Source: Pelodictyon luteolum DSM 273
GTDB taxonomy: Bacteria; Bacteroidota; Chlorobiia; Chlorobiales; Chlorobiaceae
Direction: 5' to 3'
Assembly: GCF_000012485.1 (NCBI RefSeq)
Contig: NC_007512.1
Location: forward strand, 1,489,001 to 1,553,000
DNA length: 64,000 nt
The notes beneath the pieces are model-generated. The model was not told where the DNA came from. It did no database searches and saw nothing but the letters and a program-made list of their open reading frames with translations. Below, one piece after another: positions 46,623-55,239 of this stretch; position 1 is the first letter of the stretch, and each line of letters starts with the position of its first letter. The position numbers and the translations under genes were made by a program.

Positions 46623-49313
46623 TCATTCAGTAACCCGAGACTGGACGACGTCCTCGTCAGCCGCGTCTTCCGCTCTCTTCAGCAATACGGTAAACTGACT
46701 CCCCCGGTCCAGTTCGCTCTGCACTCCGATGCTCCCCCCCTGCATTTCGACAATATCCTTGACAATGGCCAGACCGAGTCCGGTGCCCTCGATTTGGAAA
46801 GCACTAGGAACGCTCCGGTAGAATCGATCGAAGATCTTTTCGTGATCCGATGCGGCTATACCAATGCCCGTATCATCAACCGTAATAGAAACCATCTCTT
46901 CCGCCCCCGAGATACTGACCTTCACCCGACCACCCTTCGGAGTGAACTTCAACGCGTTACCAAGAAGATTCATCATGACCTGCTTGAGGGAGTCCTGGTC
47001 AAAGACGACACGGTGTTCCCTGTCCGGTTTCTCTTCAACAAGCTCAATCCCTTTCTCCTCAGCCTGCCGTCTCAGGATGGCAACAACAGCCGAAACAGGC
47101 TTTACGGGGTCAAAGATTTGCCGGCTGTACTTCGCCTTGCCGCTGTCAATGCGCGAAATGGTGAGAATATCCTCGATAAGACTTGAAAGCCGGACGCTCT
47201 CGTCATGGATGATTGAGGTGAACTCAAGACGGGTTGCAGGGTCCAGCGAGCCGCTTTCTTTGAGCAACGTGCTGGAAAAGCCGAGGATGGAAAACAGCGG
47301 AGTCCTGAGCTCATGAGAGACGCTGGAAATAAAATCGTTTTTGAGGCGGATGTTTTCCTGGATCTGACATTCATGTTTTTTCCGTTCACTGATATCGCGC
47401 ATGGTGCCGACTATTTTCATCAAGCCGTCAGGTACACCCTTGATGAGGCTGATTGCCAGTGATACGGTAATCGGCTCACCGCTCTTCGTGAGAAAATGGG
47501 CCTCGAAGTCCCTGAGGCTGCCCATGTCGGCCAATGCGCTGATCAAGCGGTCCCTTTCTTCCGGATTAACATAATAATCGAGCGACTGGCGGTGCAGGAT
47601 TTCGTCTCTTGTATAGCCGAAAGAACTGATGGAGGGGCTGATCTCCTCAATCGTACCCGTGGCAAGATTTACTTCAGCATAGACATCCTGAATGCTCTCG
47701 AAAATCGCACGGTACTTTGCTTCCCGTTCCCAAATCTGCTGCGCTGACTTTTCACGGTTCAGGGATCCGAAAATAAGATCACTTGCTAGTTGCAGGAGGG
47801 GTATATGATCTTCATGAAGGTTTAGAACTGAACTATTGACCCAGTCCAGCCCCAGAAATCCTCCAGAGAAACCGGCGGTCGAAACCGGCACGGCAACGAG
47901 AGAGCGGATGCCTTGGCGCTCAAGGTGTTCCTTTTCCACCTTCGCCTCCACGGGAAGAGCCGAAACGTCCGGGATAAAAATCGGTTCATGCCTTTTGATG
48001 CGCTCCATCCACCACGGAAACTCGTCAACAGCAAGCTGCTGCAACCCGTGTTTCTCCGCCGCTACACCTGCCGCACACCACTCGTAAGTATTGCTGACCA
48101 CCAGCCCGTCATCCGTGAACTGGAAGATGAAGCAACGGTCAGCCTTGGTAAATGATCCGACAAGTCCCAGAACGTGCTCAATACTCTCATCCAGCACTTC
48201 ACCAACCGGGGTCATGAGATACGTTGAGATATTGGCTAGCAGGCCCTGAACACCAAGCTTTGCCATCAGCTGCTGTTCACTGGCCATCAGTTGCTGGTTT
48301 GCCGCCATCAACTGCTGCTCACTGGCCTGCAGCTGCTGGTTTGCCACCATCAACTGCTGTTCACTGGCCTGCAGCTGCTGGTTTGCCGCCATCAACTGCT
48401 GCTCACTGGCCTGCAGCTGCTGGTTTGCCGCCATCAACTGCTGTTCACTGGCCTGCAGCTGCTGGTTTGCCGCCATCAACTGCTGTTCACTGGCCTGCAG
48501 CTGCTGGTTTGCGAGGCGGATTGCCTGCTCAGCCTCCTTACTTTCAGTGATATCACGAAAGGCCCCGATAAGGCAAGGCTTGTCGTTTACTACAACCTGA
48601 GCCGCAGTAACGCTTACTGGGATCCGCTTCCCCGATGCCGTCAGCACCTCCGACTCTATCACACGCAGCTCCCCTTTCGCCTGCCGTTCAAAAGCGCATA
48701 GCTGAGCCTCAAGCACATCAGGGGGATGTATGGAGTGGATCGAACGATGCAGCAGGACGGTGCGGTCGACCTCCATCATCGCTTCTGCCGCACTGTTGCA
48801 CTGCACGATCTGTTTCGTATCAATATCAGCGACCAAGAGAGCATCGGGAATGCCCTCATACAGAGCATGAAGCTGCGCCGCTTTTGCGGCCAGTTCATCT
48901 TCAAGCTGCCTGCGCTCCGTAATATCATAGTTGATGCCGATCATCTTCAGCGGTACTCCTGCTTCATCATACTGTACAACCGCGCTGGCTTTGATATGAT
49001 GGACATCTCCTGATGGATGTACGACCCGAAACTCTGTATCAAAAGGCTTTCCGCCGGTCATCGCCTCATCGGCTTCTCGGGCAGCACGTTCCATATCATC
49101 AGGGTGCAAACCATTCACCCAAGCCTCATATGCCCCGGAAAATCGATCAGGCTCAATGCCGTAAAGCCGGTACATCCAGTCGTCCCATACGAGCAAACTA
49201 CCGGCGATGTCATATTCCCAGATTCCTATCCCTGCACCGTCAACGGCAGCCCTCATGCGGCTGGACAGTTCGCGGTTTTCATTGTCTAGTCGTTCAAGGT
49301 CGCGGGCCATCAT
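46623..49313 (-). CDS. PAS/GAF sensor histidine kinase (C-terminal portion of a frameshift-split gene)
   Basis: This 896-residue frame has two PAS domains (about 20-135 and 145-262), then an 84-residue Gln-rich coiled coil made of six identical-length repeats. A GAF domain (about 365-520), a third PAS (about 540-655), HisKA with the His in SVSHELRTPL near 685, and HATPase_c (about 780-885) follow. No membrane segment is present. Its frame continues upstream past the ATG as FAGYSGLDRDITEER, the missing end of the PAS domain encoded by the frame at 49310. The two frames are therefore pieces of one gene with a one-base loss near 49360. The ATGA overlap could still allow this part to be translated alone. 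Confidence 0.85.
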   Translation of the reverse strand: MMARDLERLDNENRELSSRMRAAVDGAGIGIWEYDIAGSLLVWDDWMYRLYGIEPDRFSGAYEAWVNGLHPDDMERAAREADEAMTGGKPFDTEFRVVHPSGDVHHIKASAVVQYDEAGVPLKMIGINYDITERRQLEDELAAKAAQLHALYEGIPDALLVADIDTKQIVQCNSAAEAMMEVDRTVLLHRSIHSIHPPDVLEAQLCAFERQAKGELRVIESEVLTASGKRIPVSVTAAQVVVNDKPCLIGAFRDITESKEAEQAIRLANQQLQASEQQLMAANQQLQASEQQLMAANQQLQASEQQLMAANQQLQASEQQLMVANQQLQASEQQLMAANQQLMASEQQLMAKLGVQGLLANISTYLMTPVGEVLDESIEHVLGLVGSFTKADRCFIFQFTDDGLVVSNTYEWCAAGVAAEKHGLQQLAVDEFPWWMERIKRHEPIFIPDVSALPVEAKVEKEHLERQGIRSLVAVPVSTAGFSGGFLGLDWVNSSVLNLHEDHIPLLQLASDLIFGSLNREKSAQQIWEREAKYRAIFESIQDVYAEVNLATGTIEEISPSISSFGYTRDEILHRQSLDYYVNPEERDRLISALADMGSLRDFEAHFLTKSGEPITVSLAISLIKGVPDGLMKIVGTMRDISERKKHECQIQENIRLKNDFISSVSHELRTPLFSILGFSSTLLKESGSLDPATRLEFTSIIHDESVRLSSLIEDILTISRIDSGKAKYSRQIFDPVKPVSAVVAILRRQAEEKGIELVEEKPDREHRVVFDQDSLKQVMMNLLGNALKFTPKGGRVKVSISGAEEMVSITVDDTGIGIAASDHEKIFDRFYRSVPSAFQIEGTGLGLAIVKDIVEMQGGSIGVQSELDRGSQFTVLLKRAEDAADEDVVQSRVTE
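48261..48512 (-). repeat. 42-bp tandem repeat, six copies, encoding a coiled-coil
   Basis: Exactly six units of 14 codons (ANQQLQASEQQLMA with a few changes) lie between the second PAS and the GAF domain. Each unit is two heptads of the form xxQQLxA. The DNA is highly repetitive. Confidence 0.95.
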
Positions 49314-49924
49314 CCGCTCTTCTGTGATATCGCGATCCAGTCCTGAGTACCCGGCAAAGGCCCGTTGTCGTCATAGATCGGAACTCCGGTGGTAAGCAGG
49401 GTTATCAGCCGGCCGTCCTTGTGGATATTGATGTTTTCAATGGCATGAATCGGCTGCCGGCTCTCGACAAGCGATCCAAAAATCCCGCTGACGCGTACTG
49501 CCTCTTCTGGAGGCATGAATGCAAAGGGTGGCTTTCCGAGCAGTTCCTCCGGCTCATATCCCAGAGACTCTTTGACCTTAGAGCCAACACTGATATAGTT
49601 ACCCTGCACATCAACCTGCCAGAGCCAGTCACTTAGGGTTTCATGCAATACCGATTTTTCAAGTGTACGAAAATATTCAGCTGTCTTTCGTTCATCCATA
49701 AACGGGCGGCAGATCGCGGCTGACTGCGTTTCAACCCGCGCCAACGACTCCATAAGAGGCTGAATCGCATCAGAGCTGAGGCCTGCCATAGCAAGTTGGG
49801 AGTGTAATTCTGCAATATTCTGCAACAGGAGCTCAGCTGACTGTACAAGTGCGTGTCTCATAAGGGGGTGGGGATTACAGAGATCTATCGTTTGATCTGA
49901 TTTGCGCACATCCGGGGTGCTCAA
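49310..49924 (-). CDS. PAS-domain N-terminal portion of the split kinase
   Basis: This 204-residue frame has a helical N-terminus (about 20-95) and a PAS domain (about 95-195: LSDWLWQVDVQGNYISVGSKVKESLGYEPEELLGK, then HKDGRLITLLTTGVPIYDDNG). After that point the frame turns into an unrelated tail ending QKSG. The expected PAS ending appears in the next frame, so about one C is missing in GGGCCTTT near 49357-49363. Either a pseudogene-like split, a programmed shift, or a sequencing error. The divergent gene at 50095 shares the upstream region. Confidence 0.7.
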   Translation of the reverse strand: MSTPDVRKSDQTIDLCNPHPLMRHALVQSAELLLQNIAELHSQLAMAGLSSDAIQPLMESLARVETQSAAICRPFMDERKTAEYFRTLEKSVLHETLSDWLWQVDVQGNYISVGSKVKESLGYEPEELLGKPPFAFMPPEEAVRVSGIFGSLVESRQPIHAIENINIHKDGRLITLLTTGVPIYDDNGPLPGTQDWIAISQKSG

Positions 49925-50013
49925 AAAATTTGAATTAAAATATGGCAGGAAACTTTCTCATTGCCAAGAAAGTACGAAAGAATGCCCTGGCTTAAATGGT
50001 TCCATTATTATCG

Positions 50014-50019
50014 TATATT
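50014..50019 (+). promoter_or_regulatory. candidate -10 of the receiver-phosphatase gene
   Basis: TATATT in a TCGTATATT context, 75 bases upstream of ATG 50095, in the gap shared with the divergent kinase. The -35 is unclear. Confidence 0.3.
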
Positions 50020-50094
50020 GATGAGGCAAAAACGCGCGGAGCGCTATGAATCAGCTTATTACTAACCGCCGTATTTAGCCAGACCACGCCCCTC

Positions 50095-51705
50095 ATGGAC
50101 ATGAATACTGATGCCAATATCCTGATAGTCGACGACGAGCAGGATACTCTTTTTGCCCTGAAGCGATATCTGCGGCTTGAGCCCTATACAACCCATTTCG
50201 CAAAAAGTGCAGAGCAGGCCTTAGAGACATGCGATACAATCAATATCGCCGTTGTTGTCACCGACCTCCGTATGCCGGGCATGTCCGGCAAAGAACTGCT
50301 TGACGCTCTCCAAGAGCGGCACCCGTTGATCGTGCGCATCATCATCAGTGGCACCGAGGATATCGGTATGATCATCGACTCGATCAATTCAGGAGTGATC
50401 TTCCGCTTCATCCCGAAGCCAATGGAGCCGGAACGCATGAAGGCAATCATCAGGGATGCCATAGCATTCTACCGGATGCAGCTGGAACACCGGGAGATGT
50501 CTGCCCTGGCCGAAAAGCAGAACCGGTACCTTACGCAGATCAATGATGAGCTGCGACTCATGACAACACGGCTTCAGGACAGCGAACAGCGCTTCCGGGC
50601 CATGAACGATGCGGCATTCGACCCTATTTTCCTTCTTGATGCAGCCGGCCGTATCGTCTATGCGAATGTGGCGGCCGAAACCATTTTCGGGTATACCCGC
50701 AAAGAATTTCTGTCGCTCCTGGTTGGCGATTTGATGACTCCGGAAAATATCAAAGCAGGAATAATTGAAAAACTGCTTACGTCGCTGAACACGGCACCGA
50801 AGGAACTGGAGATAGACTGCCTTAAAAAAGATGGAACCGATGTAAACATCGGGATTTCAGTTAACACGGCCAAGATCCTCTCGGTTCCGCATATCATCAT
50901 GATTGCCAGAGACAACACGCTCCGGGCCCAGGAAGAGAAAAGCCGGCTTGAACTGGAAAAAGTACAGAAGACGCTTGAATCCCAGATTGAACGACGACTC
51001 CTGCAGCGACATGTCCCGATTACGCTTGAGGGCGCCTCTATCAGCCACTTCATGCTCTCCTCGGGACACCTGAACGGTGATTTTTCAGACTTCATCGTCT
51101 ATGAACAACAGCTGGCTGATATCCTGCTCGGCGATGTCATGGGCCATGGCATCCTGTCGGCCCTGGTGGGATCGGGCATGAAATCACTCTACCTGAGGAC
51201 GATTGCGAGGAAAAGCTTCAGAAAAACCGTTCCTGAACTACAGGAAATCGTCACCGATCTCCACAGGGAGTGCATTCATGACCTGCTGGACATAGAAATC
51301 TATGCGACCATGCTCTTCTTCAGGCTTGACCTGAAACACAAGAGACTTTCGATGATTGACTGCGGGCATACTTCAACCATTCATGTCCATGCAGCTGACG
51401 CCACATGTTCCCTTCTGAAAGGATCGAACCTTCCGATTGGAATGGTTGAGGAGCAGGACTTCGCCTGCGTCGATGTGCCGATCGAGCACGGTGATACCAT
51501 CGTCATTTACTCCGACGGGATCACAGAAGCCCAGCTGCCCGATCGCTCGTTTTTCGGAGAAGATCGCCTCATCGAACTCGTTACCCGGCACCAAAAGGCC
51601 TGCACGGACGATATACTGCTCGCTATCCGCCAGGAGCTCTCTTCCGCAACAGGCGGAACTACCTTTGAAGACGATGCCTCGTGCATTGTCATCCGCATCA
51701 GCTGA
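50095..51705 (+). CDS. response regulator with PAS and PP2C-type (SpoIIE/RsbU) phosphatase output
   Basis: This 536-residue protein has a receiver (about 7-125, acidic pocket DDE near 13-15 and phospho-Asp 57 in [10 protein letters not shown]), a coiled-coil, and a PAS domain (about 165-285). The SpoIIE-type phosphatase (about 310-536) includes [21 protein letters not shown] and YSDGITEA. Such enzymes dephosphorylate STAS antagonists to start a partner switch. Two STAS proteins and an RsbW-like kinase lie 3-7 kb downstream. The likely input is the split kinase encoded divergently. A sigma-54 activator gene follows 7 bases later. Confidence 0.92.
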   Translation: MDMNTDANILIVDDEQDTLFALKRYLRLEPYTTHFAKSAEQALETCDTINIAVVVTDLRMPGMSGKELLDALQERHPLIVRIIISGTEDIGMIIDSINSGVIFRFIPKPMEPERMKAIIRDAIAFYRMQLEHREMSALAEKQNRYLTQINDELRLMTTRLQDSEQRFRAMNDAAFDPIFLLDAAGRIVYANVAAETIFGYTRKEFLSLLVGDLMTPENIKAGIIEKLLTSLNTAPKELEIDCLKKDGTDVNIGISVNTAKILSVPHIIMIARDNTLRAQEEKSRLELEKVQKTLESQIERRLLQRHVPITLEGASISHFMLSSGHLNGDFSDFIVYEQQLADILLGDVMGHGILSALVGSGMKSLYLRTIARKSFRKTVPELQEIVTDLHRECIHDLLDIEIYATMLFFRLDLKHKRLSMIDCGHTSTIHVHAADATCSLLKGSNLPIGMVEEQDFACVDVPIEHGDTIVIYSDGITEAQLPDRSFFGEDRLIELVTRHQKACTDDILLAIRQELSSATGGTTFEDDASCIVIRIS

Positions 51706-51712
51706 ATCGACT

Positions 51713-53002
51713 ATGGGCATATCCTCCATCCTCATCATCGGCGGCAAGCCCGGAACCTTCCGCCAAACCGCCCGGGCCCCCTTCAAAGTCACCTATGTGG
51801 ATGATGCCGGGGATGCTGCGGCAATGGTCAGAGACGACGAAATATTCCAGCTTGCCATCATCACCCTCAGCAAAACCGGACCCGCTGTTCTCCCCTTATG
51901 CAACAGCCTGCTGGAAGCCACCCCACCGGCAAAAGTAATGTTAGTTGCGGGTGATGACGAACTGCAGGAGATACTTTCCTGGCTTGCAGGACTCACTCCC
52001 GGGGACATCAACAGCTTTACCCGCAGCACCGCGCCTCTGCCGGAGAAAGAAAAAACGGTTACGAGTGCACTCCCGTCCCGCTTCGAAGGCCTCATCGGGG
52101 AGTCGCCGGAAATGAAGAAGGTAAAGACCCTGATAGAAAAAATCGCGCCGACGGGCACGACTATTCTGCTGCAGGGGGAAAGCGGTACAGGGAAGGAGGT
52201 TCTTGCCAGAGCCATCCACCGCAGCAGCGCACGTAGCGACAGGCCGTTCATCCCGGTTGACTGCGCAGCAATCAGCGGCACGATTATCGAAAGCGAGTTG
52301 TTCGGCCATGCTAAAGGAGCGTTCACCGGAGCGGACCGCAGCACGCTCGGCATGATCCGCTCAGCCGACAAGGGAACATTATTCCTTGACGAAATCGGGG
52401 AACTCCCGATGAACATGCAGGCCAAACTCCTAAGGACTCTTCAGGAAAGAGCCGTCAAGCCGGTAGGCGAAAGCAGGATCTACCCCGTCGACATCCGCAT
52501 TATCGCAGCAACAAATCGAAACCTCGCCGAAGGGGTCAAGAACGGGGAGTTCCGTGAAGACCTATACTACCGGCTCAATGCCATCACCATCTATGCCCCC
52601 CCCCTGCGCGAAAGAGCTTCAGACATCCCGCTGATCTGCCGCCACATCCTCAATCGCCTAGAGAACGAGGGATTTACACAAAAAACTATTTCAGAACGGG
52701 CATTGACCATGCTCTCGGCCTACGGATGGCCCGGCAATGTCAGGGAACTCGAAAATGTGATGCGCCGGGCCACCATGCTCACCAATGGCGACACCATTGA
52801 TACAGACGTACTGTCCTTTGAATCTGGCCACATGCTTGCCCTTGAAGCCTGCGATGTCAATCCCGGAAGCATGGCTTCACATGAAAAAGAGGCTATCCAG
52901 AAAGCCCTGCAGAAAACCTCGGGGAACAGACGTGCCGCCGCCGACCTTCTCGGCATCAGCGAAGCGACCCTGTACCGCAGGCTCAAGACCTACAGCATCT
53001 GA
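51713..53002 (+). CDS. sigma-54-dependent transcriptional activator with degenerate receiver
   Basis: This 429-residue protein has a receiver-like N-terminus (1-105) and an AAA+ domain with GESGTGKE at 155-162, GAFTGA at 202-207 (sigma-54 contact) and [10 protein letters not shown] at 221-230. A Fis-type helix-turn-helix lies at about 390-429. The receiver lacks the phospho-acceptor Asp: the third strand reads [10 protein letters not shown]. Control is therefore not by ordinary phosphorylation. ATG 51713 is used because the longer frame runs inside the previous gene. A matching sigma-54 promoter and palindrome lie just downstream. Confidence 0.92.
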   Translation: MGISSILIIGGKPGTFRQTARAPFKVTYVDDAGDAAAMVRDDEIFQLAIITLSKTGPAVLPLCNSLLEATPPAKVMLVAGDDELQEILSWLAGLTPGDINSFTRSTAPLPEKEKTVTSALPSRFEGLIGESPEMKKVKTLIEKIAPTGTTILLQGESGTGKEVLARAIHRSSARSDRPFIPVDCAAISGTIIESELFGHAKGAFTGADRSTLGMIRSADKGTLFLDEIGELPMNMQAKLLRTLQERAVKPVGESRIYPVDIRIIAATNRNLAEGVKNGEFREDLYYRLNAITIYAPPLRERASDIPLICRHILNRLENEGFTQKTISERALTMLSAYGWPGNVRELENVMRRATMLTNGDTIDTDVLSFESGHMLALEACDVNPGSMASHEKEAIQKALQKTSGNRRAAADLLGISEATLYRRLKTYSI

Positions 53003-53040
53003 CCCGCTCCGCTCCCCCCTCTCCACACACGCACAAGCAC

Positions 53041-53057
53041 CTCTCTCGATGAGAGAG
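53041..53057. promoter_or_regulatory. candidate enhancer-binding site (palindrome) upstream of the polysaccharide cluster
   Basis: CTCTCTC (53041-53047) and GAGAGAG (53051-53057) form a perfect inverted repeat, 107 bases upstream of the -24 element of a sigma-54-type promoter. Activators of this class bind such palindromes at about 80-150 bases. It could also be a weak terminator of the activator gene, but no T-run follows. Confidence 0.5.
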
Positions 53058-53162
53058 AGTATCCACTTTGACTTGCATTCTGAAAGCGAAGGTCCGCATC
53101 AAAGAAGACGTAAGTCACCCGAACAGCACGCAGACAAAGGCTCTGAAGCCCTCCCCTCAATT

Positions 53163-53178
53163 TGGCACTGTTCTTGCT
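53163..53178 (+). promoter_or_regulatory. sigma-54-type promoter of the polysaccharide cluster
   Basis: TGGCAC-N5-TTGCT has GG at 53164-53165 and GC at 53176-53177 with the obligatory 10-base gap, close to the consensus. It lies 53 bases upstream of ATG 53231 and 160 bases after the sigma-54 activator gene. Confidence 0.75.
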
Positions 53179-53230
53179 ATATTTTTCAAGATAAGAACGA
53201 GCCCATTTCCTTTAAACCGAAACAATACGG

Positions 53231-54061
53231 ATGGCTAACGAACAGCTCAACATGACCATGACCCGAACAGGACACATCATGATACTGGGATGCTCACACA
53301 AAACCGTGCAGCTGCAGGACCTGCTCGGAAAAAAAGGCCATATGGTATCGGTTGCCGGAAACCATGCTGCATATATAGACGCCATCGAAGCAAAGCCCCC
53401 CTACGAGATAACCATACTGACCGACAGCTTCGATGATGCACTCAATAGCTCGCTGCTGACCACTATCAGAACGTCCTGCCAGCCCGGCAACATCATCTGC
53501 CTCTGCAGTGGGGACAGCCCTGAAACGGAGCGCCTGATCCGGTCATCAGGCCCGGTTTTCTATGGCAGCTGCGAAAGTTTCATTGCAGAGGCTGACCGGA
53601 TCATCCAATCGTCATTGGCCGCATCCGGATCAAGAGCAAGCGACAAGAGGGCGGCATCGGCAAAAATGCTTGAGCAAAGACTTCTTACCCCCCCACCATT
53701 CACGTCGAACAGCCTCAGGTGCCAAATACATGCCGTGAGAACTGGTGCAGTTACAATAGCGGGTCGCTCAATGGAAGTACTTATGGCTCTGACGCTCCTT
53801 ACCCTGACAGGATTGCCTGTCCTGCTGGTGCTGGCGGCAAGAAAGCTTCTCAAGGGAACGCCGGTACTCGATACCGTTTCAATACGGACATCAACAGGAA
53901 CGGCAGTGAAAGCCTACCGGTTCCATTCCACCGGACATGCTTTTCGCGACATTCCGCTCGCAGTCCTGATTCTTTTGGGGAAACTCTCAATCATTGATAC
54001 GAATCAGCCTGACCACAACAGCGTAATGCAGTGGAATGCGCTGATACGTGATTTGCAATAG
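53231..54061 (+). CDS. receiver-like/degenerate sugar-transferase-like membrane protein
   Basis: This 276-residue protein resembles two known folds without their active residues. Residues 14-128 look like a receiver fold (HIMILGCS, EITILTDSF, NIICLCSG, PVFYGSCE) with no phospho-Asp pattern. Residues about 178-260 follow the outline of a polyisoprenyl-phosphate hexose-1-phosphate transferase: a hydrophobic hairpin (181-203), then TPVLDTVSIRTSTGTAVKAYRF in place of the usual GPV-x-Q-RVGRNG-F-KF block, then LGKLSIIDTNQP in place of KGDMSLVGPRP. It is first in the sigma-54-controlled cluster, directly before the canonical transferase. A regulatory or assembly role is inferred. Confidence 0.6.
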   Translation: MANEQLNMTMTRTGHIMILGCSHKTVQLQDLLGKKGHMVSVAGNHAAYIDAIEAKPPYEITILTDSFDDALNSSLLTTIRTSCQPGNIICLCSGDSPETERLIRSSGPVFYGSCESFIAEADRIIQSSLAASGSRASDKRAASAKMLEQRLLTPPPFTSNSLRCQIHAVRTGAVTIAGRSMEVLMALTLLTLTGLPVLLVLAARKLLKGTPVLDTVSIRTSTGTAVKAYRFHSTGHAFRDIPLAVLILLGKLSIIDTNQPDHNSVMQWNALIRDLQ

Positions 54062-54068
54062 GAACACC

Positions 54069-54788
54069 ATGGAACTCGACCCGACCGTCAGAAAAGAGCT
54101 GATCGAGAAAATCAGCGAGACCATCAGCCCTGCAGCCCAGAGACACAGGGCAATGCGGGTATACATCTGGGAAGCGACAGTCCGGGTCTCCTATAGACTG
54201 AAACGGCTGCTCGACATCACCGTATCGGTTGCTGCGACCATCCTGCTCATGCCGGTTTTCCTCATCACGGCGGCAGCAATCTGGATCGAGAACCCCGGAC
54301 CGGTACTCTTTGCCCAAACCAGGGTGGGTCGGAACGGCAGGCACTTCAGGTTCTTCAAGTTCCGCTCCATGGTAGTCAATGCCGACTGCATGAAAGATCA
54401 GCTTGCCGCAATGAATGAATCAGCGGCCGGAGTGATTTTCAAGATGAAAAAAGACCCAAGGATTACGAAAGTAGGGCGTATAATCCGTAAGTTGAGCATC
54501 GATGAACTCCCTCAGCTGCTTAATGTGCTGAAAGGTGACATGAGTCTGGTGGGCCCGAGGCCTCCGCTTCCACGGGAAGTCGCGGAATACACCCTCGAAG
54601 AACGCAAACGGCTGCATGTCATGCCAGGCATCACCTGTCTCTGGCAGGTAAGCGGAAGAAGCGACATCCCGTTCAACGAACAGGTCCTGCTTGACATGCA
54701 GTATATTCAAAGTTCCAGCATCACCAACGACATCGCCCTGCTTCTCAGGACAGTTCCTGCAGTGCTTACTGGAAGGGGCGCATATTGA
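54069..54788 (+). CDS. polyisoprenyl-phosphate hexose-1-phosphate transferase (initiating sugar transferase)
   Basis: This 239-residue protein has a hydrophobic hairpin (about 48-72), the KFRSM motif at 97-101, SIDELPQL at 143-150 and GDMSLVGPRP at 156-165, the complete catalytic core of the PglC/WcaJ/WbaP small-domain family. It loads the first sugar phosphate onto undecaprenyl phosphate, the starting step of exopolysaccharide or O-unit synthesis, at the inner face of the membrane. ATG 54069 has AGGA 5 bases upstream. It overlaps neither neighbour and is followed closely by a STAS gene. Confidence 0.93.
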   Translation: MELDPTVRKELIEKISETISPAAQRHRAMRVYIWEATVRVSYRLKRLLDITVSVAATILLMPVFLITAAAIWIENPGPVLFAQTRVGRNGRHFRFFKFRSMVVNADCMKDQLAAMNESAAGVIFKMKKDPRITKVGRIIRKLSIDELPQLLNVLKGDMSLVGPRPPLPREVAEYTLEERKRLHVMPGITCLWQVSGRSDIPFNEQVLLDMQYIQSSSITNDIALLLRTVPAVLTGRGAY

Positions 54789-54802
54789 CAACGAGAGCCA
54801 CT

Positions 54803-55156
54803 ATGGAATTCAGTGTCGACACATCAGCTGGAGTACGGGTAGGAGTGGCCATCCTTCCCGAACGCATCGACGCTGCCAGCTGTGCAGAGCTTCAGGCAGC
54901 GGCTGCGGGGTGGCTGAAACAGACGGCAAACCTGGTATTTGACTGCTCCGGCCTCGACTTCATCGACAGCAGCGGCCTCGGTGTTCTGGTTTCGACCCTA
55001 AGAAAGACCATTGAGCAAGATGGGGATCTCAAACTTGCCTGCCTCGGCATGAAAGCCTCCATGCTGATGGAGCTCACCAAGGCAAAACGGCTCTTTTCAA
55101 TCCATCCTGATGCCGTATCTGCCATAGCGGCCTTCCATGGAGGAGTGCGGCAATGA
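54803..55156 (+). CDS. STAS-domain anti-sigma-factor antagonist 1
   Basis: This single STAS domain of about 117 residues has the phosphorylatable serine motif FIDSSGLGVLVSTLRK near 55. Proteins of this type (SpoIIAA/RsbV) bind an RsbW-like kinase when dephosphorylated and release its target. ATG 54803 is chosen; a TTG at 54785 overlapping the transferase stop would add six residues. The stop overlaps ATG 55153 of the next, interrupted gene by ATGA. Confidence 0.9.
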   Translation: MEFSVDTSAGVRVGVAILPERIDAASCAELQAAAAGWLKQTANLVFDCSGLDFIDSSGLGVLVSTLRKTIEQDGDLKLACLGMKASMLMELTKAKRLFSIHPDAVSAIAAFHGGVRQ

Positions 55157-55239
55157 ACACAGGATCAGTGCAGACCCTCATCGTGCTGCGGGAAGAGGAA
55201 CACGCATGACTCCAGGACCTGTTCAGAAGCCGCCACCCG

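Noticed and set aside
48261-48512. CRISPR or minisatellite unrelated to coding
   Set aside because: Contiguous 42-bp units, in frame, encoding a regular coiled coil.
55207-55209. Selenocysteine codon
   Set aside because: No selenoprotein family resemblance and no obvious SECIS-like stem directly after the TGA; a CGA to TGA change is simpler.
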